DNA of 64,000 nucleotides from Acidaminobacter sp. JC074 (GCF_022496765.1 NZ_VANV01000010.1:1-64000); one strand, 5' to 3'; numbered from the stretch's first letter, positions 44,460 through 53,946 are shown. Translations and numbers: made by a program. Notes: generated by a model from the letters alone, not told the origin.

Positions 44460-45839
44460 ATGGTTAAATATGTAGCGGAACCTTTTAAGATTAAAATGGT
44501 TGAACCGTTAAAGATGACAACAAGAGAAGAAAGAGAAGAAAAACTAAAGGCAGCTAACTACAATGTGTTTGGTTTGGATTCAGATGATGTTTATATTGAT
44601 TGTTTAACAGATTCAGGTACTGGTGCTATGAGTGATACTCAATGGGCTGGTATGATGGCTGGTGACGAGTCTTATGCAGGTGCAAGAGGCTATAGAAAAT
44701 TAATGAAGGCTGTTAAAGATATCTTCGGTTATGAGTTTGGTCAACCAGTTCACCAGGGTAGAGCTGCTGAGCAAGTATTATTACCAAGTTATTTAAAAAA
44801 GGGTCAAAAATGTGTTTCTAACATGCACTTTGACACAACTAGAGGTCATGTAGGTTTATTAGGTGCTAAGGCAATTGATATTGTTGTGCCAGAAGCTAAA
44901 GATACTTCTACATACTTACCATTTAAAGGCAACATGGATACTAAAAGATTAGAAGCTTACATCAATGAAGTTGGTGCAGATCAAATCGGTGTTATCATCA
45001 TGACGATCACTAACAACTCTGCTGGTGGTCAACCTGTATCTATGGAAAACTTAAGAACAACTAAGGCTATTGCTGATAAGCATGGTATCCCTATGATTAT
45101 TGATGCTGCAAGATATGCTGAAAATGCTCACTTCATCAGAGAGCGTGAAGAAGGTTATCAAGATAAAGAAATCATCGATATCGTAAGAGAAATGTTCTCA
45201 TATGCTGAAGCCTTTACTATGTCGGCTAAAAAAGATGCTATTGTAAACATGGGTGGTTTAATTGGTGTTAAAGACTCTGAAGAATTATACATCAAGGTAA
45301 AAGGTTTAACAATCCCTTACGAAGGTTTCGTAACTTATGGTGGTTTAGCAGGTAGAGACTTAGAAGCTTTATCTATTGGTTTATATGAAGGTCTTGACAA
45401 AGACTACTTAAAATACAGAGTTGGTCAAATTGAATACTTAGGTGGTAGATTAAAAGAGTTAGGCGTTCCATTCCAATACCCAGTTGGTGGTCACGCAGTA
45501 TTCTTAGATGCTAAAGCATTGTTACCTCATATTCCATACTACCAATTCCCAGGTCAGGCCCTAGCATGTGAGTTATACCTAGAAGCAGGTATTAGAGCAT
45601 GTGATATTGGTTCTTACTTACTTGACTTAGATCCTGAGACAGGTGAGCAGTTAGAATCAGAAATGGAATTTACTAGACTTGCGATTCCAAGAAGAGTTTA
45701 TACACAGGCACACTTTGATGTTATTGCTGAAGCACTTAAGAATATTAAGGAAAGAGCAAGTGAAATCAAAGGTTATGAAATTACATGGCAAGCACCTGTA
45801 TTAAGACACTTTACTGCAAAACTAAAGCCTATTGAATAG
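44460..45839 (+). CDS. tnaA: tryptophanase
   Basis: 459 residues, PLP-dependent beta-eliminating lyase of the tryptophanase/tyrosine phenol-lyase family: tryptophan to indole, pyruvate and ammonia. PLP Lys in M-S-A-K-K-D-A (~256). Discriminating residues favour tryptophanase. M-H-F-D-T-T-R-G-H has Asp where tyrosine phenol-lyase has Thr, V-L-R-H-F-T-A-K-L has His where it has Phe, and C-D-I-G-S-Y-L-L lacks the Arg needed for phenol binding. GAGGAGG before ATG. Codon use is notably more biased than its neighbours', suggesting high expression. Confidence 0.92.
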   Translation: MVKYVAEPFKIKMVEPLKMTTREEREEKLKAANYNVFGLDSDDVYIDCLTDSGTGAMSDTQWAGMMAGDESYAGARGYRKLMKAVKDIFGYEFGQPVHQGRAAEQVLLPSYLKKGQKCVSNMHFDTTRGHVGLLGAKAIDIVVPEAKDTSTYLPFKGNMDTKRLEAYINEVGADQIGVIIMTITNNSAGGQPVSMENLRTTKAIADKHGIPMIIDAARYAENAHFIREREEGYQDKEIIDIVREMFSYAEAFTMSAKKDAIVNMGGLIGVKDSEELYIKVKGLTIPYEGFVTYGGLAGRDLEALSIGLYEGLDKDYLKYRVGQIEYLGGRLKELGVPFQYPVGGHAVFLDAKALLPHIPYYQFPGQALACELYLEAGIRACDIGSYLLDLDPETGEQLESEMEFTRLAIPRRVYTQAHFDVIAEALKNIKERASEIKGYEITWQAPVLRHFTAKLKPIE

Positions 45840-45846
45840 GAATGAT

Positions 45847-45879
45847 GTCCTCATATTATATGGGGACTTATTTTTTTTG
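45847..45879 (+). terminator. tnaA terminator
   Basis: Stem GTCCTCAT / ATGGGGAC with a 5-nt loop and a long T-run. Confidence 0.9.
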
Positions 45880-45942
45880 TAATAAAACTCACATACTTTT
45901 CATACATTTGGGGCATATAGTGTATGTATGGAGGACAGAACT

Positions 45943-47460
45943 ATGAAAAAATTATGTGTTTTATTGTTAAGCGTCGTATTATCTATCAGTTTACTAGGCA
46001 TGAGTTCGGATGTCATTGAAGTATTCATCGATGGACAAGAAGTAGAATTTGATGTGGTTCCAGAAATAAAAAATCAAAGAACCATGGTGCCCTTAAAGCT
46101 TATTTTTGACAAGCTTGAAATGACAGTTGAGTGGGATGGCATCTTAAGAAAGGTGACGGCAAGTAAAGAAGGACTTACAATTGAACTGACAATCGATTCT
46201 TCTATTGCCTATGTAAATGACACTATGGTAATGCTCGATTCACCAGCTTATATCAAAGACAGCAGGACCATGGTGCCTCTAGCTTTTGTTGCAGAAGCAA
46301 CAGGTGCAGTTGTTACATGGAATGACTCTACCCGTGATGTTTATATCTCTAGTTTAACTTATCCTCTTGTAGATACTGGATTAGAAAGACTTTTTACAGA
46401 CGTAAGTAAGGTTTCTTGGCTTTCGGAAGATTCCAGTTTTTATGGACAAGACGGCCATTATGAAGGCAATCAGCCATCTTATATAGACAATGGTGATGGC
46501 ACCGTATTAGACACGGTTACAGGTCTTATGTGGCAACAGACCATGGACGAAAAAATGTCCTTTGATCAAGCCCTTATATATGCAAATGAAAGCAAGTTGG
46601 GTGGCTATTCTGACTGGCGCTTACCATCTATAAAGGAACTCTTTTCACTGATCCTCTTTACGGGTATGTCCGGTGGGGAAGTGGCTAAAGAGCTCTATAT
46701 TGATACTGATTATTTTGATCAACCGCTAGGTGATACAAGTATTGGCGAAAGAGACATAGATGCTCAAACCTGGTCAGGTACTGAGTATGTAGGAAAGACC
46801 ATGCAAAATGATGATACAGCATTTGGTGTAAACTTCATAGATGGACGTATCAAGGGTTATCCTAAATATGATCCTAGACTTAAGAGTGACAAACTCATGT
46901 ATGTCCGTTTGGTTAGGGGCAATGAATCATATGGTCAAAATCAATTGATTAACAATGGCGATGGTAGTGTCAGTGATTTGTCTACCGGCCTTATGTGGCA
47001 AATAAGTGATGATGGGATTACAAGAGATTGGGAAGAGGCCTTAGAATATGCGGAATCTCTAAAACTCGCAGGTCATGAGGACTGGAGACTACCGAATATT
47101 AAGGAACTGCAAAGTATTGTGGATTACACAAAAAGTGTTGAGACTTCAGGGTCACCTGCTATCGACGGTATGTTTACATTAACACAAATTATGGATCCGG
47201 AGGGGCAAAAAAACTATGGGTATTATTGGTCAAGTACCACCCACCAAGATGGTATGAATACAGCATCGAGTGCTTCTTATGTCGCATTTGGTAAAGCTCA
47301 GGGCATGATGCGTGGTGAACTTTTAGATGTTCATGGGGCTGGTGCAGTAAGAAGTGACCCTAAATCAGGAAATGCAAGTGACTATCCTTCTTATTTGGGG
47401 CCACAAGGTGATTTAAGATATCTCTATAATTATGTGATTGCAGTTAGAGACATAGACTAA
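45943..47460 (+). CDS. secreted protein: copper-amine-oxidase-like N-domain plus two DUF1566 domains
   Basis: 505 residues from ATG 45943 (GGAGG upstream). Signal peptide 1-21. Residues ~25-140 form the 'stalk' domain with two R-T-M-V-P-L repeats. Two Lcl-C/DUF1566 domains follow: N-G-D-G-T-V-L-D-T-V-T-G-L-M-W...D-W-R-L-P-S-I-K-E-L and N-G-D-G-S-V-S-D-L-S-T-G-L-M-W...D-W-R-L-P-N-I-K-E-L. It is a surface or extracellular protein of unknown substrate. It is monocistronic, with no clear terminator. Confidence 0.85.
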   Translation: MKKLCVLLLSVVLSISLLGMSSDVIEVFIDGQEVEFDVVPEIKNQRTMVPLKLIFDKLEMTVEWDGILRKVTASKEGLTIELTIDSSIAYVNDTMVMLDSPAYIKDSRTMVPLAFVAEATGAVVTWNDSTRDVYISSLTYPLVDTGLERLFTDVSKVSWLSEDSSFYGQDGHYEGNQPSYIDNGDGTVLDTVTGLMWQQTMDEKMSFDQALIYANESKLGGYSDWRLPSIKELFSLILFTGMSGGEVAKELYIDTDYFDQPLGDTSIGERDIDAQTWSGTEYVGKTMQNDDTAFGVNFIDGRIKGYPKYDPRLKSDKLMYVRLVRGNESYGQNQLINNGDGSVSDLSTGLMWQISDDGITRDWEEALEYAESLKLAGHEDWRLPNIKELQSIVDYTKSVETSGSPAIDGMFTLTQIMDPEGQKNYGYYWSSTTHQDGMNTASSASYVAFGKAQGMMRGELLDVHGAGAVRSDPKSGNASDYPSYLGPQGDLRYLYNYVIAVRDID

Positions 47461-47837
47461 AAAAACTCCGAATTTAAGGAAGTCCTTATTCATTCACTAA
47501 TTAAACTAAATTTTAATCATTATTATCCTCAAAGCAGTACTTGCTTAAATCAAAATTTTAAGTAAAGATTTCAAAGATTCTTGAGATTCAAGTTTATCTA
47601 TGATCACGAGTAAATTTAAGCGATCTTAGATGCCTAGTACAATCTATATATCCAACTTCTATGTATTCTGAACAGCATATATTTGTAATCACACATAACA
47701 CATTTTAAAATTTCTGATAAAATAAATCAAAATGGTGTAACAAAATGTGATATTAAACTGTTTTATATAGTGAAGGAGGATATTTTGGATTAACTCACAG
47801 ATTGGATATAGGCAAAACCTAAAAAATGAAAACTAAT
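47461..47837. other. 377-bp AT-rich region, left flank of insertion sequence
   Basis: No gene was found. An isolated GGAGG at 47776 is followed only by TTG-GAT-TAA, so it does not open a real frame. It probably holds the original promoter of the secreted-protein gene now separated by the insertion sequence. Confidence 0.45.
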
Positions 47838-47851
47838 TTAAAAAATGATAT
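47838..47851. repeat. left 14-bp direct repeat flanking the insertion sequence
   Basis: TTAAAAAATGATAT, identical to 49531-49544. Interpreted as a target-site duplication. Confidence 0.7.
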
Positions 47852-49530
47852 ATAAGAGTTGCATAAAATAATTGCTAGTTATCCACAGGCAAATTATAAG
47901 ATTACCAAGCTATAAACATAAAAAAAGACATTAAAATAAGAAGGATGCAGTTTGATCCTTTTAGATTATGAGATTAAAGTTCTTATGGCAAGTGGTCCTT
48001 TGGCAAGCTTACTATGATAGAGAATAAGAAATGCTACAAGTTGAGCTATACCGGCTAATAACACATTCGCCTGAAGTGTCATAGTGTTTCTAACTTTAGA
48101 ATCATTAAGATTAATGAATGATTTTAACTGGTGAATTGTTCTTTCGCTAACGGTACGGATTTTATATAGTTCAATCCATTCCTCGCTATCTCTACTCATA
48201 GCAGAGTAAAAACGATAGTTATGGTTAATGGTGATGTTTTTGATTCTACCATGAGGAGCATCAGTACATGGATTATCACAATCAAGAAAGATGTGATTGA
48301 CACCTTTAATCATCTTTTTGGTTCTTTTGGGACAAATATATTGTGCTCTATCGGCTCTGTTACTAGCATATATAAAACCTGTAAATTTCATGGGAAGTTC
48401 AGGATTATAAGGGCACATTGGTAAACCATTAGAAATACTTGGTTGTGGCAAATTAGAAGAGTTTCTTGGATTAAGTGGTATTATAGGCATAATTTTTCGA
48501 TTGTGTAGATAGGCATAATTATCATCTGCATCAAATGCGGAATCACCAAGAAAGTAGTCGTAATTATGTGTTGGATGTAAATGAAAATAAGTTTCTAGAC
48601 TTGGTATGAGTGATTTAGAATCGTATAAATCTTTGATTTCTTTTGGCGAGAGATCTTCTACTAAGTCGTTGTTTGAATTAATAAAGTTAATGTCTCGGAT
48701 TAATCCAAAACCGTTAGTTGAAATAATTGATTTTCTATAGTAACCAAAATGACCATTTAGGTATGTGAATTTTGCATCAGGATTGGCAGCACTTGTTTTA
48801 GGCATTCTACTTTGGGCGTGTTTTTCAGGGTCAAATTTCTCATTTGGATATACTTTTGCAAAGGTCTTGGATGCCTTGAGAAGCTGTTGGTAGAATTTAG
48901 GATTGTTTTCCTTAACATAGAGCTCAAATCCAGTTATATCAGTAACCAGAATATTAGCTAATTTTTTATCAGTAGAATGAGCATATATATCAGTATAATC
49001 AACAAGATGATGAAACATATCATTAATATGATCATAAAACTGCAGTTTAAAACGTGTAAATCTAGATTTATGGGGTGTTCTAGGAAATCTTAAAAAGTCT
49101 CTGAACTCATGAGACATACGAATAAAGTGAAGCAAAAGAGTAGTCGAAGAGATACCAATTAAATCAGCGATAAGTATAGCTTTAATCATACCTTCAAGTG
49201 GAAATGTACGCTCTCTACCTAGATGGTGATAGTAGTCTTGATAAAAAGACAGAGGAATTAAACTCTTGAGATCGATAAAGGACTCAAATAAATCGAACAG
49301 GACAAATTCGTGAGATAATGTCAGTTCATTTATTTCTTTATCAAGCTCAAAAATAGTAATTTGATTAGCGAGATTTAGCATTATTTTTCTCCTTTCTGTG
49401 GTATGTGCATTATGTTGGAGTTATGCACAGGTTTGTAATATATTTATACCCAAATTGGAGAAAAATATGCTATTTCAATAGACGGGAATAGAGTATTTAC
49501 AAGTGTTGTAGCGTATTTTGCAACAACCTA
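47852..49530. mobile_element. insertion sequence, IS1182/IS5-like
   Basis: A 1679-bp element with one transposase gene, bounded by a perfect 14-bp direct repeat. Imperfect terminal inverted repeats share GTTGCA(T)AAA(A)TA: GTTGCATAAAATA starting at 47858 on the left and, read on the minus strand, GTTGCAAAATA starting at 49524. Exact ends are uncertain by a few bases. It has inserted between the promoter region and ribosome site of the secreted-protein gene to its right. Confidence 0.7.
47966..49381 (-). CDS. DDE transposase
   Basis: 471 residues, apparently intact. Candidate catalytic acids are D in V-T-D-I-T-G, D in L-G-D-S-A-F-D and E in R-T-V-S-E-R-T-I-H-Q-L-K, the order expected for IS1182/IS5-superfamily transposases. 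A C-P-K-R...C-D-N-P-C region before the Glu could bind zinc. AAAGGAG precedes the ATG. The element may still be mobile. Confidence 0.85.
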   Translation of the reverse strand: MLNLANQITIFELDKEINELTLSHEFVLFDLFESFIDLKSLIPLSFYQDYYHHLGRERTFPLEGMIKAILIADLIGISSTTLLLHFIRMSHEFRDFLRFPRTPHKSRFTRFKLQFYDHINDMFHHLVDYTDIYAHSTDKKLANILVTDITGFELYVKENNPKFYQQLLKASKTFAKVYPNEKFDPEKHAQSRMPKTSAANPDAKFTYLNGHFGYYRKSIISTNGFGLIRDINFINSNNDLVEDLSPKEIKDLYDSKSLIPSLETYFHLHPTHNYDYFLGDSAFDADDNYAYLHNRKIMPIIPLNPRNSSNLPQPSISNGLPMCPYNPELPMKFTGFIYASNRADRAQYICPKRTKKMIKGVNHIFLDCDNPCTDAPHGRIKNITINHNYRFYSAMSRDSEEWIELYKIRTVSERTIHQLKSFINLNDSKVRNTMTLQANVLLAGIAQLVAFLILYHSKLAKGPLAIRTLIS

Positions 49531-49544
49531 TTAAAAAATGATAT
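49531..49544. repeat. right 14-bp direct repeat flanking the insertion sequence
   Basis: Second copy of TTAAAAAATGATAT, immediately followed by the ribosome site of the interrupted unit (AGAAGGAG). Confidence 0.7.
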
Positions 49545-49559
49545 GAGAAGGAGAAAATA

Positions 49560-50291
49560 ATGAAAAAAATAATTTCTTTTATTTTAATTCTAACATTAAT
49601 TATGTAAAACACGGTTATTTATGCACATGCAGATCAAAAGCCGCTCATTGATACACCAAATGTTGAACTAGTAAAAAATACGTCATACGAAGTAAATGGC
49701 GTAATATATGGTACGTTAGTATACGAGATTGAGAATGAACTTTATACCTATGAAATTCAAAACGAAAAGGGACAAAGAGTGATTACTATGTCTAATGAAA
49801 AAGGTGTAAAAGAAAAAGCGACATTTGATGAAAAATCCTCTAAAGTTTATAATGAAGATAATGAAGTGATTGCAACTTTCAATATGGATACAAAAGAAGT
49901 TACTTCAAAGAGTGGAGGAACTACATACTCAGAAAATCCTATCTATGGTTCTTCTGGCGATTACAATCAATTAATATCCATTGTAGATGGTGACGTAAGA
50001 TTTACTGAAAAAGTCCTCAATGCGGTTGAAAGTGGAACTGTAGGATATGCAACAGGATTAATCTTAAAAGTTTTGTTAACAAATCCATATACAGGTATAG
50101 TAGTTGGTGGTGTAGTAGGGTTAATGTATGCATTTTTAAGATATAATCCTCAACCGTACGCATATTTTTCAAGATGGAAATATGAAAATGATGATATTCC
50201 AAGATACTATAAGTATGTCCAAATATGGTACTGGAACCCAAGTCACGACTCTTATGCTGCTACAAATGTTTATTATACTTCGGAATGGTAA
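49560..50291 (+). pseudogene. secreted, bacteriocin-like protein with stop codon in signal peptide
   Basis: From ATG 49560 (AGAAGGAG upstream) the frame reads a signal peptide, M-K-K-I-I-S-F-I-L-I-L-T-L-I-M, then TAA at 49605-49607, then continues in frame through N-T-V-I-Y-A-H-A and about 220 more residues to 50291. A single CAA-to-TAA change would explain it. The remainder has acidic repeats, a hydrophobic Gly-rich stretch (G-I-V-V-G-G-V-V-G-L-M) and an aromatic tail, loosely like large secreted bacteriocins such as the geobacillin-26 group, which is not certain. An alternative start at 49779 would give an unexported 170-residue protein. Confidence 0.75.
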
Positions 50292-50308
50292 AGGAAGAAT
50301 AGGGAATT

Positions 50309-50635
50309 ATGGTTATTATTAGCATCGTAGCTATTGTATCGTCGCTTATAATTTATAAACGAATCATTGAGGAAAAACGGTTAAACATAGTTGGAGTAAT
50401 GTGGGCCACTTATTTTGGTTATGCCTGTGTAGTAATATTTAAGCAACACCAAATTGGTAAAATTTACTTTAATTATGTTGATGTATTGATCTTTGCATTA
50501 ATGCAAAACATAATATTATCTTTATATCTAATATATTCTCAATCGATTGAGAATACGGCTTTACAAGCAAAAATGTATGTTATCATAACTTGTCTCAGTC
50601 CTATTGCGATGTACTTCATTAGCAAGTTTATTTAA
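50309..50635 (+). CDS. small membrane protein
   Basis: 108 residues with four probable transmembrane helices and a short basic loop after the first. No family recognised. It follows the broken secreted-protein gene by 17 bp, so it was co-transcribed and may be an immunity-like partner (inference from position and size). The ribosome site is weak (GGAAGAATAGGG). Confidence 0.65.
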   Translation: MVIISIVAIVSSLIIYKRIIEEKRLNIVGVMWATYFGYACVVIFKQHQIGKIYFNYVDVLIFALMQNIILSLYLIYSQSIENTALQAKMYVIITCLSPIAMYFISKFI

Positions 50636-50673
50636 ATATTCAAGTGAGTTTATAAGCAAAACATTTTCCTTTA

Positions 50674-50704
50674 AATTGCCTAGTTTTTACCTAGGCAATT
50701 TTAT
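50674..50704 (+). terminator. terminator after membrane protein gene
   Basis: Stem AATTGCCTAG / CTAGGCAATT with a 7-nt loop and short T-run. Confidence 0.85.
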
Positions 50705-50781
50705 TAGTTATGAGGCTCTCTATAGTTCAGGTTATGAACGTCTTAGACATGAACGTCACTAATTCAAATCTATATCTTTTT

Positions 50782-50800
50782 ACGGGGCAATTTGCCCCGT
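50782..50800. terminator. isolated GC-rich hairpin
   Basis: ACGGGGCAA / TTGCCCCGT, nearly perfectly palindromic, in AT-rich DNA with TTTAAA after it. No gene ends here. It may delimit the structured region that follows. Confidence 0.5.
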
Positions 50801-50807
50801 TTAAATC

Positions 50808-51135
50808 AAAAGCCATTACTGCAGATGGAGTAATGGCTCTTGCTGATACAGCTCATAAGCTTGTAGTATAGCTGCATGTGAATGAGCTAATGCTCTTAAA
50901 CTACTTAAGAGAAGTTCTGTAATTATGAAGAAAAGGGGTGAGGTTTTAGGATTTTGCAAAAGTTGCCTGAGTGGCATCTTTGCAGATAAGCTTCAGGATT
51001 TCACCAAAGCTGAGTTCTCTCGAAGATGGAACACAGGTCTGAATCTGAAATACTAGAAGCTCAGCTGTAAGATAAAGTGGAAAGCAAAAAAACTTGTTCT
51101 CGTCTTGCGTGGGGACTACCCTTCAGGGTATCCGC
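50808..51135 (+). ncRNA. candidate structured RNA (unclassified)
   Basis: No open frame of note, but repeated long-range complementarity: AGCCATTACT / AGTAATGGCT (50811-50838), GCTCAT / ATGAGC (50851-50886), GGTGA...TCACC enclosing TGCAAAAG...CTTTGCA (50938-51005), AGCTGAGTTCT...AGAAGCTCAGCT (51008-51066), and GGACTACCC TTCA GGGTATCC (51113-51133). GC content is higher than in the flanks. It does not match RNase P, tmRNA, SRP or riboswitch classes I know. Strand is uncertain. Confidence 0.4.
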
Positions 51136-51229
51136 CCTAAAAAATATGCAATACATCACGTAAATATCAATTTCACCTACATATATTAATTAAGTTTTAC
51201 CCTATATTACAAGTGAGAGTTTTTCTTGT

Positions 51230-51829
51230 TTATATAATTGCTTCTGGATTGTAATTTAGCTTCTTATAGAAATATGATTGCATATGTCCAGTCAGAACGG
51301 TTGCTACGATGGTTCCTATACCAAATGGGCCACCCAGTAAGAGACCTATGATAAAAGTTGACGATTCAACGACAAGTTTCATTTTGCCAACACTGGTATG
51401 AGTTTTCTTCATTACTGCAAAGGTAAATGAATCTTTTGGACCTGCACCAAGCCCTATGCTGACAGTCAAACTTACACCTAGTGAAAATACTATAACACCC
51501 ATGATGCAGGCTAATAATTGAAGTATGAGATTGTTTGGTAAACTTGGTACTATTTTATTGAGTATATCTATATATAGTCCTATAAGAAACATATCCAGAA
51601 CAGTAGTTATGCCTGGTTTAACGCCTAGAAATAGGGCAACAATGATAAGTAGAAAACCAGCACACTGAACAACCAAGCCCAGTGATAGACCTGTAAGTTC
51701 ACTTACGCCAGTTGTTAATGTCCACCAAGGATTTAAACCGAGTTCTGCCTTCATCATCATAACAATACCAGTAGAAGTAATAAGCATTGCCAACATTGTT
51801 TCAAGGATACGTCTTTTAAGTGATTTCAT
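51230..51829 (-). CDS. YczE/YitT-family membrane protein
   Basis: 199 residues, about five transmembrane helices, with the family segments G-L-N-P-W-W-T-L and G-L-G-A-G-P-K-D. Function is not established for the family. ATG 51829 is preferred because AGGAGG is 8 nt upstream. Divergent from a LysR regulator, a frequent pairing. Confidence 0.85.
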   Translation of the reverse strand: MKSLKRRILETMLAMLITSTGIVMMMKAELGLNPWWTLTTGVSELTGLSLGLVVQCAGFLLIIVALFLGVKPGITTVLDMFLIGLYIDILNKIVPSLPNNLILQLLACIMGVIVFSLGVSLTVSIGLGAGPKDSFTFAVMKKTHTSVGKMKLVVESSTFIIGLLLGGPFGIGTIVATVLTGHMQSYFYKKLNYNPEAII

Positions 51830-51924
51830 AATCATGTCCTCCTAGGGTCATTGTAACCTACTTGTTTAAATAACTAAAACGAATTATAATTATGATATGT
51901 ATAACTAAAAGTTATGGAGGTTCT

Positions 51925-52779
51925 ATGAGTTTAGTCAAGTATGAAGTCTTTAAAGTCGTGTCAGAAACCATGAGCTTTTCAAAAGCATCCGTGCTATTAA
52001 ATATGAGTCAAGCTGCAGTCAGTAAATCTATAAAAACCTTAGAAGAGGAGTTTGGTGGCGACTTGTTTATCAGACACAAACAAGGTGTTGAATTGTCTAG
52101 ATTTGGAGAAAGGGTCAGACCAGAAATTTTGGCTGTTTTAAGTCAGAATAGGAGGTTAGAGAATCTAGTAAACACCTACAACAATCTTCAGACAGGTAAG
52201 TTAATCATAGGCAGTTTTACTTCTGCTTCAGCCTTACTTTTACCTGATCTTATTAAAAGATATGCTATGGAATATCCCAATATACAGATTTTCATCAAAG
52301 AAGGTCACTATTATGAAATACAGAAATGGCTTGAAGATGGCATTATTGATATTGGTCTTTTGATAGAAGAATTCTTAGAAGAGCATGAGCGTATCTTTTT
52401 ATTTACTGACAGAGTCAAACTGATTGCTCCTAAGAAGTATAAGTTACCCAAAGAAGTGTCTATTAAGGTTATCGAAGAGTATCCTTTTATTATCTCTGAG
52501 CACTATCCAAACCCATACATGAGTAGAATTTTTAAGAAGTACAATGTGAAGCCTAATACAAGATATATTGTTAAGACCAATCAAACCATACTTGCTTTTA
52601 TTGAGAAAGGTTTGGGGATAGCCCTGCTTCCAGAATCATCTCTTTTAAAGTATGAAACCGATTTTGACATCATAACTCTTAAGGAAACCATACCCAGAAA
52701 GATTTATCTAGCTACAAAGAAAAATAATTTAGAAATTCCTATGATAAAGGCTTTTTGGAACATTAATTTGGAAAATTAA
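51925..52779 (+). CDS. LysR-family transcriptional regulator
   Basis: 284 residues. N-terminal helix-turn-helix (S-F-S-K-A-S-V-L-L-N-M-S-Q-A-A-V-S-K-S-I-K-T-L-E) and a periplasmic-binding-like effector domain. ATG 51925 follows GGAGG. It is divergent from the YczE gene with a ~95-bp shared control region and probably regulates it. Confidence 0.92.
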   Translation: MSLVKYEVFKVVSETMSFSKASVLLNMSQAAVSKSIKTLEEEFGGDLFIRHKQGVELSRFGERVRPEILAVLSQNRRLENLVNTYNNLQTGKLIIGSFTSASALLLPDLIKRYAMEYPNIQIFIKEGHYYEIQKWLEDGIIDIGLLIEEFLEEHERIFLFTDRVKLIAPKKYKLPKEVSIKVIEEYPFIISEHYPNPYMSRIFKKYNVKPNTRYIVKTNQTILAFIEKGLGIALLPESSLLKYETDFDIITLKETIPRKIYLATKKNNLEIPMIKAFWNINLEN

Positions 52780-52843
52780 TTTTATGACAAATTGTAGTGG
52801 TACCTAACACTCTGTATAATGATAGTATACAGTTTGGAGGCTT

Positions 52844-53932
52844 ATGAGGATATTAAACTACATTCTTGGTGCAGGCATAGTCGAAAATATGAAACTCAGT
52901 GATGAAGCTAGACTGAAAGTTTTGAATGGTTCTATTTTTGTTGCGGCCTTTAACATACTTATTTATGATATTATGTTCTATTTCTTTGCACGGGATCTGG
53001 CATTTGAAATGTCTTGGGTCAGAAACCTATGTGCTTTGATTATCGTGTCAGCTTGGTTTTTAAATAAGAAAGGCACAACCAAATACAGCATTCACATCTT
53101 ATTAATCTTCAGTATGATATCGGTCTTTTATGTGACCTATTTTTATTTAGGTCCGGATTATGGCTTTCAAAAGTTCTTTATTACTTTTTCTGTTTTTCCT
53201 TTTGTATATTTTAGCAGAGATAAAACAGCCCAAAGGTTTATATATGCAATATCAAATCTTCTGGTCTATTTTTACTTAGAAGTGGCTTCTTATGGTCATG
53301 TATTTACGCCTGATTTTAGGTATTACAATGCTTCTATAGCCAGCTTTTTTAACCATTCTAATATCGTTATTGGCTTTATAGCAGTTGTACTTGCCTTATA
53401 CATGTATGAATACATCATTGGAAGAGATGAATCAGCCTTAAAGTCAGCTCTTGAAAAGGCATCCTATCATGCAGAGTATGACTTCCTAACCGATACTTTA
53501 AATAGACGTGTGCTTTCTGAATATATGAGAAGTAATTTTACTAACAAGCTTTCGGTAATCATGTGGGATGTTGATGATTTTAAGTTGATCAATGATGTTT
53601 ATGGTCACGCAGTAGGTGATGATGTTTTGGTTGCCATCTGCCAGATTGTAAAAGAAGAACTTCCGACAAGAGCTAAGTTTTCTAGATGGGGTGGAGAAGA
53701 GTTTCTAATTCTTTTAGAAGACCACCATTATGACCACGTTGTTAGTTTGGCAGAAAGAATTAGAATCAAGGTGTCACAAGCGGATATACTTAAAACCAAT
53801 AAGGTGACCATCAGTATTGGTGTCACAAGCAAAAGACATGATGACAGCTTTAAGACACTTTTAGGTCGAGTTGATGAGCTTATGTACTTGGCTAAAGCAA
53901 ATGGTAAGAATATAGTAAGAGAGTCCATATAG
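52844..53932 (+). CDS. membrane-bound diguanylate cyclase
   Basis: 362 residues. Six or so membrane helices in residues ~30-195, a short linker, then a GGDEF domain with D-F-L-T-D-T-L-N-R-R, D-V-D-D-F-K and catalytic R-W-G-G-E-E-F (~283). The inhibitory R-x-x-D site is absent (T-R-A-K-F precedes the loop), so no product feedback of the usual kind. Makes c-di-GMP in response to a membrane or external cue. Confidence 0.92.
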   Translation: MRILNYILGAGIVENMKLSDEARLKVLNGSIFVAAFNILIYDIMFYFFARDLAFEMSWVRNLCALIIVSAWFLNKKGTTKYSIHILLIFSMISVFYVTYFYLGPDYGFQKFFITFSVFPFVYFSRDKTAQRFIYAISNLLVYFYLEVASYGHVFTPDFRYYNASIASFFNHSNIVIGFIAVVLALYMYEYIIGRDESALKSALEKASYHAEYDFLTDTLNRRVLSEYMRSNFTNKLSVIMWDVDDFKLINDVYGHAVGDDVLVAICQIVKEELPTRAKFSRWGGEEFLILLEDHHYDHVVSLAERIRIKVSQADILKTNKVTISIGVTSKRHDDSFKTLLGRVDELMYLAKANGKNIVRESI

Positions 53933-53946
53933 GACTCTCTATTTTA
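53918..53946. terminator. bidirectional terminator
   Basis: AGAGAGTCC / GGACTCTCT with a 5-nt loop between the convergent cyclase and pepF genes. Confidence 0.85.

Noticed and set aside
44460..45839. Tyrosine phenol-lyase
   Set aside because: Asp and His at the two residues that distinguish tryptophanase, and no Arg in the phenol-binding position.
49779..50291. Independent 170-residue gene starting at GTG 49779
   Set aside because: In frame with, and better explained as, the downstream part of the exported protein whose signal peptide carries a stop; no ribosome site in front of 49779.
50640..51180. RNase P RNA, tmRNA, SRP RNA or 6S RNA
   Set aside because: The hallmark conserved blocks of RNase P, tmRNA and SRP RNA are absent. 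A 6S-like fold could not be confirmed, so the region is only listed as an unclassified candidate.
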